Notes: generated from the letters alone by a model not told the origin. DNA of 53,625 bases from CAADGY01 sp900696665 (GCA_035063885.1 JAPSFM010000027.1:1-53625); one strand, 5' to 3'; shown: positions 16,751 through 25,084, counted from the stretch's first letter. Translations and numbers: made by a program.

Positions 16751-17190
16751 GCCGGCGCCTCGGGATCCAGCGAGTGCTGGTGGGAATATCGGGATTCCGG
16801 ATCGATCGCCTGAACGGACCGGCCGGTCTTGATGTTTACTACCAGGGGGGCCAGGAGATTGGCGGTCGTGTTTGTCTCGGTAATGGTGATAAGGGCCAGG
16901 CAGAGCACGTCGGTTCCGATCACGGGCTGCGATTCGAAACCGAGGGCGGCCAGGTCCTGTTTTGACAGTTCCAGGCGGTAAGCGGGGTCGATGCCCAGCA
17001 CTGGTAGCGCCACGAAACAAAGCCCCGGGGTGGATAAGCTCTGGATGAAGACCAACGGCTTATGTTCGGGCATTTCAAGCGGCAGAAACCTTCGCTCGTG
17101 CTCGAAGCCGGGCAGCCCTGCCTCGCACAGGATGATGGCGCCTTCCGTATATTCCAGCTTGCCGAAGTACTTGGTCTCGCATGAGGGCAT
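16744..17190 (-). CDS. fliW: Flagellar assembly factor FliW, CsrA antagonist
   Basis: 148 residues. FliW binds flagellin and CsrA in competition: when flagellin accumulates, free CsrA represses its synthesis. The sequence follows the family: TKYFGKLEYTEGAIILCEAG at the start, then LPGFEHERRFLPLE, PLVFIQSLSTPGLCFVALP, LCLALITIT and TANLLAPLVVNIKTG with the late AIDPESRYSHQH segment. Its stop overlaps the GTG start of csrA by 7 bases, the conserved gene order. No flagellin gene is in the window. Confidence 0.93.
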   Translation of the reverse strand: MPSCETKYFGKLEYTEGAIILCEAGLPGFEHERRFLPLEMPEHKPLVFIQSLSTPGLCFVALPVLGIDPAYRLELSKQDLAALGFESQPVIGTDVLCLALITITETNTTANLLAPLVVNIKTGRSVQAIDPESRYSHQHSLDPEAPAC

Positions 17191-17274
17191 CGTGCTCTGT
17201 TCTCTCCGAATGGGTTATCGGCGCTTTTCCCGTACGGCTATAGAGCAAATCCCTGAGAAGACCACTGAAGGCCC

Positions 17275-18765
17275 TTAAAAACGGAATCCCAGTTCGATAC
17301 AACCCAAGTTCGCGTTCTTGCCGTCCGGGTAGATAGCGTTCATAACATCTCTTCCCCGCGCGGTGGCGAAAAAGCCGCCCAGTTGGAAATGGCTGTTCCA
17401 TTGATAATCCGCGCTGAGTTCCCACAGGGCCGCCATGCCACGCTGCCCGCTACTGGCGCGTCCGATGTAGCCGAAAGTCCAGGGCTGGAAGGCGCCGCCG
17501 CCCTGATACCAGAGGTCGTTGCGGCGGGCTAGACGAAGCCAGTGCATCTCGCTCCGAAGATTGAGTTTGGTGCCGGGCCTAAGGATCAACTGCAGATAAG
17601 CGTCCTGGTTATTCATCAAGTTGTAAAAGGGAAACCGCGCATACCATCGGGGCGTGGGCAGCACCTGAAAAAAGGTGCCGTGTTTGCCGTCCGTGGGGTC
17701 GCCGTCTCCGCTGCCATGGTGAACCCCCCCGCGTATCCAGGGCCTCAAACGAGGAAGCCCGGGCGACTGATAGCCCGCTTCGGCGGTTGCGGCGGCGGCA
17801 CGATGATCCAGGCGGCCCCATCTGCCCGTCTGCAACACGCCCCACAGCATCAGGTCGATGGTTCCGGAGCCGGTTTCAAACGCATGAATGTAGTTCCCGC
17901 CGGCGGTTGTTACCCCGATGTTTTCGAAATCGCCGTTTCGCATCGCCAGCGGGCGGTTGTCAGTTTTCACAACGTGCCGCCAATCCTCGTAATGCAGGCC
18001 GAAGACTCGAAATTCCCCAGCGCTCCTGCCCATGGGGACCTGCCGTGTCAGCGCGCCGTAAAAAAGCCCGATATTCAGTCCACCCCACCCATCCACCTGA
18101 AAGACACCGCGCGTCGGGCGGGCGGCAACCAGTGTCACGTTGTTACGGGAGCCATTGTATGCGTAATGGACCGCATCCAGGCTGCGCCCTACGTGTGACC
18201 AGCCAAAATTTCCAAGCAGGCGGTGCGCCACCCGGTCGCGTTTCACTGCCGCGAGGGTAGCATTCTTCGGAACGGTTTCCGCGCCTTCAATGAATTCGAT
18301 TCGGCCGAGCCGCAGCGTCTGCGCCTGGCTGCCCGCCACGTTCTTGAAACGGACAAACGCTTGCTTGACGAACGGAAGCGCGGCATTTCTGGAGCGGCCA
18401 TTGGCCACATAATAGGTTGCGCCCAAACCGAGTTGACCTTGCGCGCCCGGCGCCAGAGCATCGTCCGGCAGCCCGAGGAGGACCGGTAACGCAACTTCCA
18501 ACTGCCAGTCGAAAGTTTTCCTCTGCTGCGCGAAGCTTAACCGGCCAAGAGACCCCACGTAAAGATAGGTATCGTTTGCGGCGCCATTGAACCAGTCCCA
18601 CGCCTCGATGCGTGTGCGCCAGGTCCCGCTGACCGCGACCGGACCAATTTTTACGGACGGGGCCGTCTGTCCCATGACAGCCGCGGCTGCCGCAATCATG
18701 CCAATAAGGAGTCTGGAGACCGCCGCTTTCGGGTGATTTCGTCGAAAGAAATGTAATGAAGCCAT
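17275..18765 (-). CDS. Outer-membrane beta-barrel, alginate-export-like
   Basis: 496 residues. A signal peptide (LLIGMIAAAAAVMGQT core) leads into a long run of short amphipathic strands: VSGTWRTRIEAWDWF, GRLSFAQQRKTFDWQLEV, TLRLGRIEFIEGAE, GTIDLMLWGVLQTGRW and many more, with no long hydrophobic helix. The last residue is Phe after LGCIELGFRF, the usual C-terminal signal for barrel assembly. The RLGRIEFIEGAE segment and DRVAHRLLGNFGWSH resemble the alginate_export family (PF13372). It would act as an outer-membrane channel; the transported compound is unknown. It is monocistronic, and the upstream receiver-like and PilZ genes run in the same direction with short gaps. Confidence 0.7.
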   Translation of the reverse strand: MASLHFFRRNHPKAAVSRLLIGMIAAAAAVMGQTAPSVKIGPVAVSGTWRTRIEAWDWFNGAANDTYLYVGSLGRLSFAQQRKTFDWQLEVALPVLLGLPDDALAPGAQGQLGLGATYYVANGRSRNAALPFVKQAFVRFKNVAGSQAQTLRLGRIEFIEGAETVPKNATLAAVKRDRVAHRLLGNFGWSHVGRSLDAVHYAYNGSRNNVTLVAARPTRGVFQVDGWGGLNIGLFYGALTRQVPMGRSAGEFRVFGLHYEDWRHVVKTDNRPLAMRNGDFENIGVTTAGGNYIHAFETGSGTIDLMLWGVLQTGRWGRLDHRAAAATAEAGYQSPGLPRLRPWIRGGVHHGSGDGDPTDGKHGTFFQVLPTPRWYARFPFYNLMNNQDAYLQLILRPGTKLNLRSEMHWLRLARRNDLWYQGGGAFQPWTFGYIGRASSGQRGMAALWELSADYQWNSHFQLGGFFATARGRDVMNAIYPDGKNANLGCIELGFRF

Positions 18766-18859
18766 GAAGTCATCCAGTATTTTACGAAACGGAACCCTCC
18801 CGGTTCTCAGGAGCAGTAAAGGTGCCGCCGGAGCACTGCCGGTTGTCCGGGCTGGGTTT

Positions 18860-19264
18860 TCAATCGGAGAGAGCGAGGACCTGCCGTATGATTCTGAGCC
18901 ATTCCTCTGTCAGGTCGGGCTCGTTGGCCTGAGGTTTACGAAGTACGGCTGCCGGCCGGACGGGGAGTTTGCCGGCCAGCGCTTCCGGAGTGGAAGTGGC
19001 GACGATCATCTGGGACCGGGCCGCCCACCGCCCTAATCCCCCCATCGGATCCGAGCCGCCCGAGGCCAGAGCACCGGCTTCAGCCACGACGGCATCGATT
19101 CCGAGCCCTAACTCACTTGTGAGTTTCGCTGCTTCCTCCATCGTGCTCGCGGGGATAACCTGATAGCCCGCAGAGAGCAGCGCCCTGCTTAGAGCGAGAA
19201 TAAATCCAAGATCAGGATCTATTACGAGGATCGTCGTCGGCGTGTCGTTGTGCGACGAAGACAT
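18860..19264 (-). CDS. Stand-alone receiver-like domain with Glu at the phospho-acceptor site
   Basis: 134 residues, single CheY-like domain. The acidic pocket is kept as D16-P-D18 in ILVIDPDLGF, Thr90 follows strand 4 (MIVATSTPEA), and Lys110-Pro111 follow strand 5 (AVLRKPQ). At the end of strand 3, where receivers have Asp, the sequence reads DAVVAE, placing Glu62 at the phosphorylation site. It may therefore be locked in an active-like state or have become a non-phosphorylated adaptor. There is no output domain. The neighbours are a PilZ-like protein upstream and the outer-membrane barrel downstream, all on the minus strand, which suggests a small envelope-related regulatory set, but no kinase gene is near. 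Confidence 0.7.
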   Translation of the reverse strand: MSSSHNDTPTTILVIDPDLGFILALSRALLSAGYQVIPASTMEEAAKLTSELGLGIDAVVAEAGALASGGSDPMGGLGRWAARSQMIVATSTPEALAGKLPVRPAAVLRKPQANEPDLTEEWLRIIRQVLALSD

Positions 19265-19327
19265 GGGTAATTGGGTTTCGGCGCTTTTCCGCCTCTAGCG
19301 GCGGTGACATCAGTTCTTGGGCGGTGC

Positions 19328-19744
19328 TCAGGTCAAGCCGGAAATTGCGTCGAATGCCTGCTTTCTGCAAGTGCGAAATTCATACTTGTGAATTCGGATC
19401 ACCGTCTTTCCCTCTGTGCTCCGCACCACTTTGCCATCTGCCACCAGTTGTAGAGGCGTCCGGTTATCCAGCAGAAACGGCCAGCGGATCGATGTCTCCA
19501 CCTGCGCACCCGCTGGCAGCGGCTCAGGTGTGGAGAACGAGATCGCCTGGCTGCTGATCTCTACCGTCGTGGACTGGTGTCCGAGGTCCGCCGCCTTCGG
19601 CGTGGAAGCGCGGTATCGAAGATCGAGTGTGATGGGATAACGAACACAAGTACGGCGCTCGTTGAGTAGGCGAAACGATGAGGGACGTGGCGCGGCAGGG
19701 GCAATACGTTCAGATGGGGCCAACAACTGATGTTCATTTTCCAT
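19328..19744 (-). CDS. PilZ-domain-like protein
   Basis: 138 residues. Residues ~26-125 follow the PilZ beta-barrel: an Arg-rich lead (NERRTCVRYPITLDLRYR) where family members have RxxxR, a strand TTVEISSQAISFST where they have D/NxSxxG, then VETSIRWPFLL and VADGKVVRSTEGKTVIRIHKYEF. The first 25 residues are a flexible Pro/Ala-rich tail. The RxxxR arginines are present, but the second motif has Glu for Asp and lacks Gly, so binding of cyclic di-GMP is doubtful. It stands upstream of the receiver-like gene in the same direction. Confidence 0.7.
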   Translation of the reverse strand: MENEHQLLAPSERIAPAAPRPSSFRLLNERRTCVRYPITLDLRYRASTPKAADLGHQSTTVEISSQAISFSTPEPLPAGAQVETSIRWPFLLDNRTPLQLVADGKVVRSTEGKTVIRIHKYEFRTCRKQAFDAISGLT

Positions 19745-19913
19745 AAGTGCCTTATGCCCCTTCTTCGGAGTTAGCCGGTGAATGATTATGCGCAGCTCGA
19801 ACGGGCAGTGTCAATACCATATGCGTCCTGGCGGGGGGCTTTCCAAATAACAGTACTCATAGGACTTTGGTTATCGACTCCACTGTAGGGTGTTCGAATG
19901 CGCGGGCGCATGC

Positions 19914-19919
19914 TAAAAT
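19914..19919 (+). promoter_or_regulatory. -10 box of the SRP RNA gene
   Basis: TAAAAT lies eight bases before 19928, the first base of the terminal helix of the SRP RNA, so the expected transcription start coincides with the RNA 5' end. No good -35 is visible at the normal distance (TGTTCG at 19891-19896). The promoter may also serve dnaX. Confidence 0.5.
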
Positions 19920-19927
19920 CCTAGTTT

Positions 19928-20034
19928 GTCAGGCCTCGGGCTCCGTGCAACGTGCGGCTGCAAACCCCGCCAGGTCCGGAAGGAAGCAACGGTAGTGGTT
20001 TAGCTCGTGTGCCGCGGATCACCCGGGGTCTGGC
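19928..20034 (+). ncRNA. ffs: Signal recognition particle RNA, small bacterial (4.5S) type
   Basis: 107-base RNA that binds Ffh and guides ribosomes making membrane proteins to the translocon. The diagnostic apical loop is present: CAGGTCCGGAAGGAAGCA at 19971-19988, including the GGAA tetraloop and the AGCA of the asymmetric internal loop. The outer ends pair as one continuous helix of about 13 pairs between 19928-19940 and 20022-20034, with G-U pairs at three sites, which fixes the boundaries. It lies 46 bases upstream of dnaX, a gene order seen in many bacteria. Confidence 0.95.
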
Positions 20035-20080
20035 AGTTACGCACTCTCGGCTGGCTGGTGCGCCCTCGCTGTAGACTCTC

Positions 20081-21763
20081 ATGTATCAGGTTATTGCCAG
20101 AAAATACAGACCCCAGACGTTTTCCGGACTGGTAGGACAGAGCCACGTCCGTACCACCTTGGAGAATGCCATTTCGCAAGGCCGCATTGCGCACGGCTAT
20201 ATCTTCTCGGGGCAACGTGGCACGGGGAAGACGACGGTTGCGCGAATCCTGGCGAGATGTCTGAACTGCGTGAACGGCCCTACCGCACAGCCGTGCGGCG
20301 TCTGCTCGAGTTGCACGGAAGTCGCCGCGGGAAACGCCGTGGATGTCATTGAAATCGACGCTGCCTCGAATCGCGGGATCAATGAGATGCGGGAGTTGCG
20401 CGAGAATGTGCGCTACCGCCCGGCTCGCGACCGCTACAAGGTCTTCATCGTCGACGAGGCGCACCAGATCACACACGAGGCTTTCAACGCGCTGTTGAAG
20501 ACGCTCGAAGAGCCTCCGGAATGGGTGGTGTTTATCCTTTGCACCACTGAAGCACACAAGATTCCCACCACCATCGCATCGCGCTGCCAGCAGTTCAGCT
20601 TCCGGTCGGTCGATTTTGAAGAACTGACCGCGCGCATGGCATGGATTTGCGCGCAGGAAGGCATAGAGGCAGATCCGGAAACGCTGGCCGTACTGGCCCA
20701 GGCGGGCGAAGGCAGTGTTCGGGATTCCCTCTCCGCGCTGGACCAGGCGATCGCCTGTTGTGGCTCCACGCTGAATGCGGACGAAGTGCGGACCCTGCTG
20801 GGGATGTTCTCTCTCGATTCTCTGCACCAGGTAACGCAGGCTCTCTCCGGCGGCACTTCGCAGCAGATGCTCGAGATCGTGGATGATCTGGAGCGCAACG
20901 GGCGTCATCTTCAACACTTCTGCCGCGAGCTCGCACGATATTTCCGGAGCCTGCTGGTGGTACGGGTGGCGGGGAAAGGCACACGGCTTGTAGCGGCGTC
21001 CGGCGGCGAACAGGAAAAGTTGGCGGACATTGCCCAATCGTTTTCCGAGGAAGACCTCACCCGGTATCTCCAACTCACTCTGGACCTGTTCCGGGATCTG
21101 CAGTTCTCTCTTCAGCCGCGGCTGCATCTGGAGATCGGTCTGCTCAAGCTGCTGCATGCGGGAAAACTGGCGTCCATCGAAGAAGCGCTGGCGATGCTGA
21201 AGGAGCCCGGCTCGTCCCAGTCCCGCCCGTCCGCGGCCGCCGGACCGCAGCGCGCGCAAGGAGCGATCCCGGCACCGCCCAAAGTTGGCCCGTCTCCTTT
21301 CGCAATGGATACCCGGCGGAAAACGCAAACGGCGCCGCCTACGGAAGCGGCAGCGGTGGTCGCCCCTCCTCCACCCGCCGCTGGAGAGACTTTGAAATCA
21401 CGCCTGCATGCCTGGCTTGTTGAGCGTGAGATGCTGGTTATCGCCGATGCGGTGGAGCACGCCGAAGTGGTTGAGTCCGCAACGGAGATTGTGTTTCGGG
21501 CGCCGCGGGAGTTCTGGCTCGCGCTCCGCTCCGGCGACATGCAGCAGGCGGTTCGTGCGGTTCTCGGACGCGTTCTAAAGGTGAAAGTGGAGAACGGTGA
21601 ATCGGCCGCGCAGCCACAGGTTGTGGAGCAGAATCCGGCGCCGCGGACAACAGGCGAGGAGGAGGATGCATCCGAGCGGGCATTGTCTCATCCCGATGTA
21701 CGGCGCTTTCGTGAAGCATTTCCGGAGAGCCAGATTCGCACCATCAGAAATCTGAAAGAATAG
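20081..21763 (+). CDS. dnaX: DNA polymerase III subunit gamma/tau
   Basis: 560 residues, the clamp-loader ATPase that opens the sliding clamp and links polymerase cores at the fork. N-terminal opening YQVIARKYRPQTFSGLVGQ is nearly invariant in the family. Walker A GQRGTGKTT at 45-53, a four-cysteine zinc module (CLNCVNG .. CGVCSSC) near 65-80, Walker B with VFIVDEAHQIT near 125, and sensor 1 CTTEAHKIPTTIASRC near 153. The C-terminal third is a Pro/Ala-rich linker followed by a small tau-like domain (LVEREMLVIADAVEHAEVV). I see no A-rich slippery site of the kind that makes the short gamma form in E. coli. It is followed by ybaB after 31 bases. Confidence 0.96.
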   Translation: MYQVIARKYRPQTFSGLVGQSHVRTTLENAISQGRIAHGYIFSGQRGTGKTTVARILARCLNCVNGPTAQPCGVCSSCTEVAAGNAVDVIEIDAASNRGINEMRELRENVRYRPARDRYKVFIVDEAHQITHEAFNALLKTLEEPPEWVVFILCTTEAHKIPTTIASRCQQFSFRSVDFEELTARMAWICAQEGIEADPETLAVLAQAGEGSVRDSLSALDQAIACCGSTLNADEVRTLLGMFSLDSLHQVTQALSGGTSQQMLEIVDDLERNGRHLQHFCRELARYFRSLLVVRVAGKGTRLVAASGGEQEKLADIAQSFSEEDLTRYLQLTLDLFRDLQFSLQPRLHLEIGLLKLLHAGKLASIEEALAMLKEPGSSQSRPSAAAGPQRAQGAIPAPPKVGPSPFAMDTRRKTQTAPPTEAAAVVAPPPPAAGETLKSRLHAWLVEREMLVIADAVEHAEVVESATEIVFRAPREFWLALRSGDMQQAVRAVLGRVLKVKVENGESAAQPQVVEQNPAPRTTGEEEDASERALSHPDVRRFREAFPESQIRTIRNLKE

Positions 21764-21794
21764 TTTTGGCCGGTATCAAACAAGGAGCGACAAC

Positions 21795-22103
21795 GTGAAA
21801 CTACCCGGTAACATGCAGCAGATGATGAAGCAGGCCCAGCAGATGCAACAGAAGCTGCAAGAGGAAATTGCACAGATCCGCGTCGAGGCCTCCGCCGGCG
21901 GCGGCATGGTGACCGTGAAAATGGACGGGCAGAAAAAAGTGCTCGGCGTGACCATCGACCCCGAAGTGGCCGGCGATATCGAGATGCTGCAGGACATGAT
22001 GATGGCGGCGTTCAATGAAGCCCACAAGAAAGTGGAAGACGAAACGCAGCAGAAGATGGGTGGACTCCTGGGAGGCATGGGTCTGCCTCCGGGTCTGTTC
22101 TAG
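21795..22103 (+). CDS. YbaB/EbfC family nucleoid-associated protein
   Basis: 102 residues. Small dimeric DNA-binding protein. The N-terminal helix MQQMMKQAQQMQQKLQEEI, the central sheet with ASAGGGMVTVKMDGQKKV and the second helix EMLQDMMMAAFNEAHKKV are the family's features in order, and a Gly-rich end (GLLGGMGLPPGLF) completes it. It lies between dnaX and recR, the position this gene occupies in most bacteria, and has a GGAG-like site (AAGGAGCG) before the ATG. The name ebfC or ybaB would both be correct. Confidence 0.95.
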   Translation: MKLPGNMQQMMKQAQQMQQKLQEEIAQIRVEASAGGGMVTVKMDGQKKVLGVTIDPEVAGDIEMLQDMMMAAFNEAHKKVEDETQQKMGGLLGGMGLPPGLF

Positions 22104-22111
22104 CCGCCACT

Positions 22112-22711
22112 ATGCCCGATTTTGCGGAACCGTTGGCCCGATTGATTCAGGAGTTCAAACGCCTGCCTGGAATCGGCCAGAAGTCGGCGCAACGGCTCGC
22201 GTTTCATGTGCTCCGCGCCCGGCGCGAAGACTCCGACCGGCTGATTCAGGCAATTGCCGACGTAAAGGAAAAGCTTGGCCTGTGCGCGGAATGCAATAAC
22301 ATCAGCGACAGCGAACTGTGTCCCTTCTGCCGCGATGAAGGCCGCGATCGCAGCACGATTTGCGTCGTCGAAGAGCCGCACAACATCCTGCCGGTCGAAA
22401 CCACGCGCCAGTATGAAGGAGTCTACTATGTTCTTCATGGCGCGATTTCACCGCTCCGCGGTGTGGGCCCGGAACAGTTGAAAATCAAGGGGCTCTTGAA
22501 CAGGCTTTCCTCCGGCGAGGTGGCGGAAATCATTCTTGCCACCAACCCTACCGTGGAAGGCGAGGCAACCGCCTCTTATCTCTCGCGGCTATTGAAGCCT
22601 CTTGGCGTCAAGGTCACGCGAATCGCGATGGGGATTCCGGTTGGCAGCGATCTGGAGTTCGCCGACGAAGTAACGATGTCGAAATCTCTCGAGAACCGGC
22701 GGGAGATGTAG
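22112..22711 (+). CDS. recR: Recombination protein RecR
   Basis: 199 residues. RecR forms a ring clamp with RecO and RecF and loads RecA at gaps. N-terminal helix-hairpin-helix segment LPGIGQKSAQRLAFHVL at ~17-33, zinc module CAECNNISDSELCPFC at ~57-72, Toprim domain from STICVVEEPHNIL with GAISPLRGVGPEQL, and the C-terminal strand KVTRIAMGIPVGSDLEFAD. Full family length. It lies eight bases after ybaB and converges on mtaB with two bases between the stops. Confidence 0.96.
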   Translation: MPDFAEPLARLIQEFKRLPGIGQKSAQRLAFHVLRARREDSDRLIQAIADVKEKLGLCAECNNISDSELCPFCRDEGRDRSTICVVEEPHNILPVETTRQYEGVYYVLHGAISPLRGVGPEQLKIKGLLNRLSSGEVAEIILATNPTVEGEATASYLSRLLKPLGVKVTRIAMGIPVGSDLEFADEVTMSKSLENRREM

Positions 22712-22713
22712 GC

Positions 22714-24039
22714 CTACAGCACCGGCAGGAGCTGCTTTTCGCGCAAACCGCCGGCGGTCAGGCCGCCGATTTCCACTTCAACGATGCGGTTCGCTTCGCG
22801 CGGGCAGGTAAGTTCTACCTTCAGGTAGTTGCCGCTGATCGCCATGTTTCCCTTTTCGAGCGTCACGACCGGGAGCGAACGGCCGACCATACTCCGGCGG
22901 AACTCCAGGTTCTTGGCCGCGGCTAGTTCGCGCAGAATACGGTTGCGCTGCTTGCGAACCGGCTGGGGCACCTGGGACGCGTGCAGCGCCGCTGGGGTGC
23001 CGGGCCGCCCGGAATAGGTGAATACGTGGAGATAGGTGAACGGAAGACTTTCGATGAACCGGCGGTTTTCTTCGAACTCTTCTTCCGTCTCGCCCGGAAA
23101 GCCCACCATTACGTCCGCACCGATACCGGCGTCCGGCATCAGCAGCCGGGCTTTCCGAATGCGATCGGCGTAGTGGTGCGGCCGGTACTTGCGATACATG
23201 CGCCGGAGCACGCGATCCGACCCCGATTGCAGCGGAGCATGCACGTGTTTTGCGATGCGAGGCGACGATGCCATCAGGCCGAGAAGATCGTCGGAGAGAT
23301 CCATCGGCTCCACCGAACTCAGCCGTAGCCGCTCGACGTCCGTCTCCGCGAGCAATAGCCGGATGAGACCGGCCAGCCGCATGCGGCCGCCCGGCTCGCG
23401 TCCCCACCGCCCTAAGTTGATGCCGCTCAACACAATCTCCCGGTAACGGCCGGCTAGCGACTGAACCTGCGAAACTACCTGTTCAACGGGTGCGCTGCGG
23501 CTGCGCCCGCGCACGAACGGAATGATGCAGAACGAACACCGGTTATTGCAGCCGTCCTGGATCTTCAAGTTCGGACGGGTGCGGTCGCCGGCGGCATCCT
23601 CCACCGGAGCGGCGAGGAATTCCTGTTGGGCAAAAATGTCTCCCACGTGGATCTGGCCATGGTAAGGGGTGTCGTCTCGCGGTTCGAAAAGCAGGTCGGG
23701 AATTTGCGTCTTATGGCTGTTTCCCACCACCCGCCAGACACCGGGAATTGCCGCCAGTTCTTCGGGCGCCCTCTGCGCATAACAGCCCGTAACCAGAATA
23801 CGGGCGGACGGGTTTTCCCGGTGAACACGCCGCACCGCGTGCCGGACATCCTCGTCGGCGGAGGAGGTGACCGTGCAGGTGTTGAGGATCACCAGGTCGG
23901 CGCCGGCCGCACCATCCGCGGCCTGCATGCCCTTCCTCGCCAGCATGGTTTCGAGCGCCGCTCCATCGGCTTGCGTGGCGCGGCAGCCGAAATTTTGTAC
24001 GTGAAAGCTGTGCACTTCTCTGCCTATTCTACCTTGCAT
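22714..24039 (-). CDS. mtaB: tRNA t6A37 methylthiotransferase MtaB (MiaB family)
   Basis: 441 residues. Radical-SAM enzyme that converts t6A to ms2t6A at position 37 of tRNAs reading ANN codons. The N-terminal UPF0004 domain carries VQNFGCRATQADGAALE, ILNTCTVTSSAD and VTGCYAQRAPEELAA, whose cysteines bind the auxiliary cluster. The radical-SAM cysteines are in CNNRCSFCIIPFVRGRSRS. A TRAM-like tail (SLPVVTLEKGNMAISGNYLKV) ends the protein. The FGCR-x-NQ-type opening and the TCTVT motif separate MtaB from MiaB and RimO. I chose the ATG at 24039 since a G-run (24055-24050) sits at Shine-Dalgarno distance; a TTG at 24057 inside that run is the alternative. It is divergent from fliM, 60 bases apart. 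Confidence 0.9.
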   Translation of the reverse strand: MQGRIGREVHSFHVQNFGCRATQADGAALETMLARKGMQAADGAAGADLVILNTCTVTSSADEDVRHAVRRVHRENPSARILVTGCYAQRAPEELAAIPGVWRVVGNSHKTQIPDLLFEPRDDTPYHGQIHVGDIFAQQEFLAAPVEDAAGDRTRPNLKIQDGCNNRCSFCIIPFVRGRSRSAPVEQVVSQVQSLAGRYREIVLSGINLGRWGREPGGRMRLAGLIRLLLAETDVERLRLSSVEPMDLSDDLLGLMASSPRIAKHVHAPLQSGSDRVLRRMYRKYRPHHYADRIRKARLLMPDAGIGADVMVGFPGETEEEFEENRRFIESLPFTYLHVFTYSGRPGTPAALHASQVPQPVRKQRNRILRELAAAKNLEFRRSMVGRSLPVVTLEKGNMAISGNYLKVELTCPREANRIVEVEIGGLTAGGLREKQLLPVL

Positions 24040-24087
24040 GCTAAAGTTTCCCCCCAACCGGCCGATAAGTGTACAGGCTTATTGAAC

Positions 24088-24092
24088 GGAGG
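24088..24092 (+). promoter_or_regulatory. Shine-Dalgarno that fixes the TTG start of fliM
   Basis: GGAGG seven bases before TTG at 24100-24102. No ATG or GTG in frame lies between this site and the conserved FliM N-terminus, so it decides the start. Confidence 0.8.
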
Positions 24093-24099
24093 CCGCGCC

Positions 24100-25056
24100 T
24101 TGGACCGGGTTCTTTCGCAGCAGGAAATCGACAATGTATTCCGCAACCTGCGGGACGGTGGAAAATCGGAGAACGATGCACTGAAGGCCCAGTCGTACGA
24201 CTTCCGCCGGCCTGACCGGATCGCAAAAGATCAACTGCGGGCCATCCACATGCTGCACGATAACTTCGCGCGTTCCCTGGCCTCCAGTCTTTCGGCCTAT
24301 CTGCGCGCGTATGTGATGGTCAACCTGGTCTCGGTAGAGCAGTTGTCGTTCACGGAGTTCTCGCAGTGCCTGTCGTCTCCGACCTGCCTTGTCTCCCTTG
24401 GGATGAAGCCCTTCGATGGTAAAGCAGTCATGGAAGTGAATCCGTCGCTGGTATTTCCCATTCTTGAAATGCTTCTCGGCGGCAGCGCAAAAGCGGAAAG
24501 CAACATAAACCGTGAGATCACGGAGATCGAGCGAAGCATTCTCGATGGATTGCTCAGGATCATCCTGCAAGACCTCAAACAGGCTTGGCACGCGGTTTCC
24601 CAAATTGAGTTCCATGTCGATACTCTTGAGACCGAGCCGCAGATGCTGCAAATCCTGGCGCCGAATGAAGCCGTGGTCGCCGTAAGCATGGAAGTTCGTA
24701 TTGGCGAACGATCGGGAATGATGAACATCGGCGTGCCGTCGATGATCGTCAAGATGCTGCGGCAACGCTTCGATCAGCAATGGTCGGTGCGGAAAACGGA
24801 ATCGACGGAAGCCGAACAAGCCCGTGTACTGAACCTTGTGAAAGCGGCGAATGTTCGCATTGATGCCCGGCTCGAAGGCCCCACGCTAACTGTTGGAGAC
24901 CTGATGGCTCTGAAGCCCGGGGATGTTCTTGCGTTTGACTACCCGGTACACCGCGAGCTGGATCTAAACCTGAACGGCAAGATCAAATTCCGCGGACGCA
25001 TAGGGTGTTCCGGCCGCAAACGGGCCTTCTTTGTGCAAGAAAGCTTCAACCAGTGA
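24100..25056 (+). CDS. fliM: Flagellar motor switch protein FliM
   Basis: 318 residues. FliM forms the C-ring of the flagellar motor and binds CheY-P. The N-terminus DRVLSQQEIDNVFRNL is the conserved CheY-binding and switch motif, followed by YDFRRPDRIAKDQLRAIHM and the middle domain NFARSLASSLSAYLRA. The central CheC-like domain has EMLLGG and EITEIERSILDGLL, and the C-terminal SpoA domain contains LTVGDLMALKPGDVLAFD. Length is near the usual 330. The frame is open much further upstream, but only the TTG start fits the family. It is alone: no fliN, fliG or other motor gene is adjacent, although fliW and csrA lie about 7 kb away. Confidence 0.92.
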   Translation: MDRVLSQQEIDNVFRNLRDGGKSENDALKAQSYDFRRPDRIAKDQLRAIHMLHDNFARSLASSLSAYLRAYVMVNLVSVEQLSFTEFSQCLSSPTCLVSLGMKPFDGKAVMEVNPSLVFPILEMLLGGSAKAESNINREITEIERSILDGLLRIILQDLKQAWHAVSQIEFHVDTLETEPQMLQILAPNEAVVAVSMEVRIGERSGMMNIGVPSMIVKMLRQRFDQQWSVRKTESTEAEQARVLNLVKAANVRIDARLEGPTLTVGDLMALKPGDVLAFDYPVHRELDLNLNGKIKFRGRIGCSGRKRAFFVQESFNQ

Positions 25057-25063
25057 ATTGGAA

Positions 25064-25084
25064 ACGCGCCAGCACGCTGCGCGT
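25064..25084 (+). terminator. Possible hairpin terminator after fliM
   Basis: ACGCGCCAGC pairs with GCTGCGCGT across a very short loop with one bulge, eight bases after the fliM stop. No T-run follows, so it would be a weak terminator or just a stable hairpin. Confidence 0.25.

Noticed and set aside
23626..24099. Plus-strand extension of fliM upstream of 24100
   Set aside because: It lies antisense to mtaB and has no FliM resemblance.
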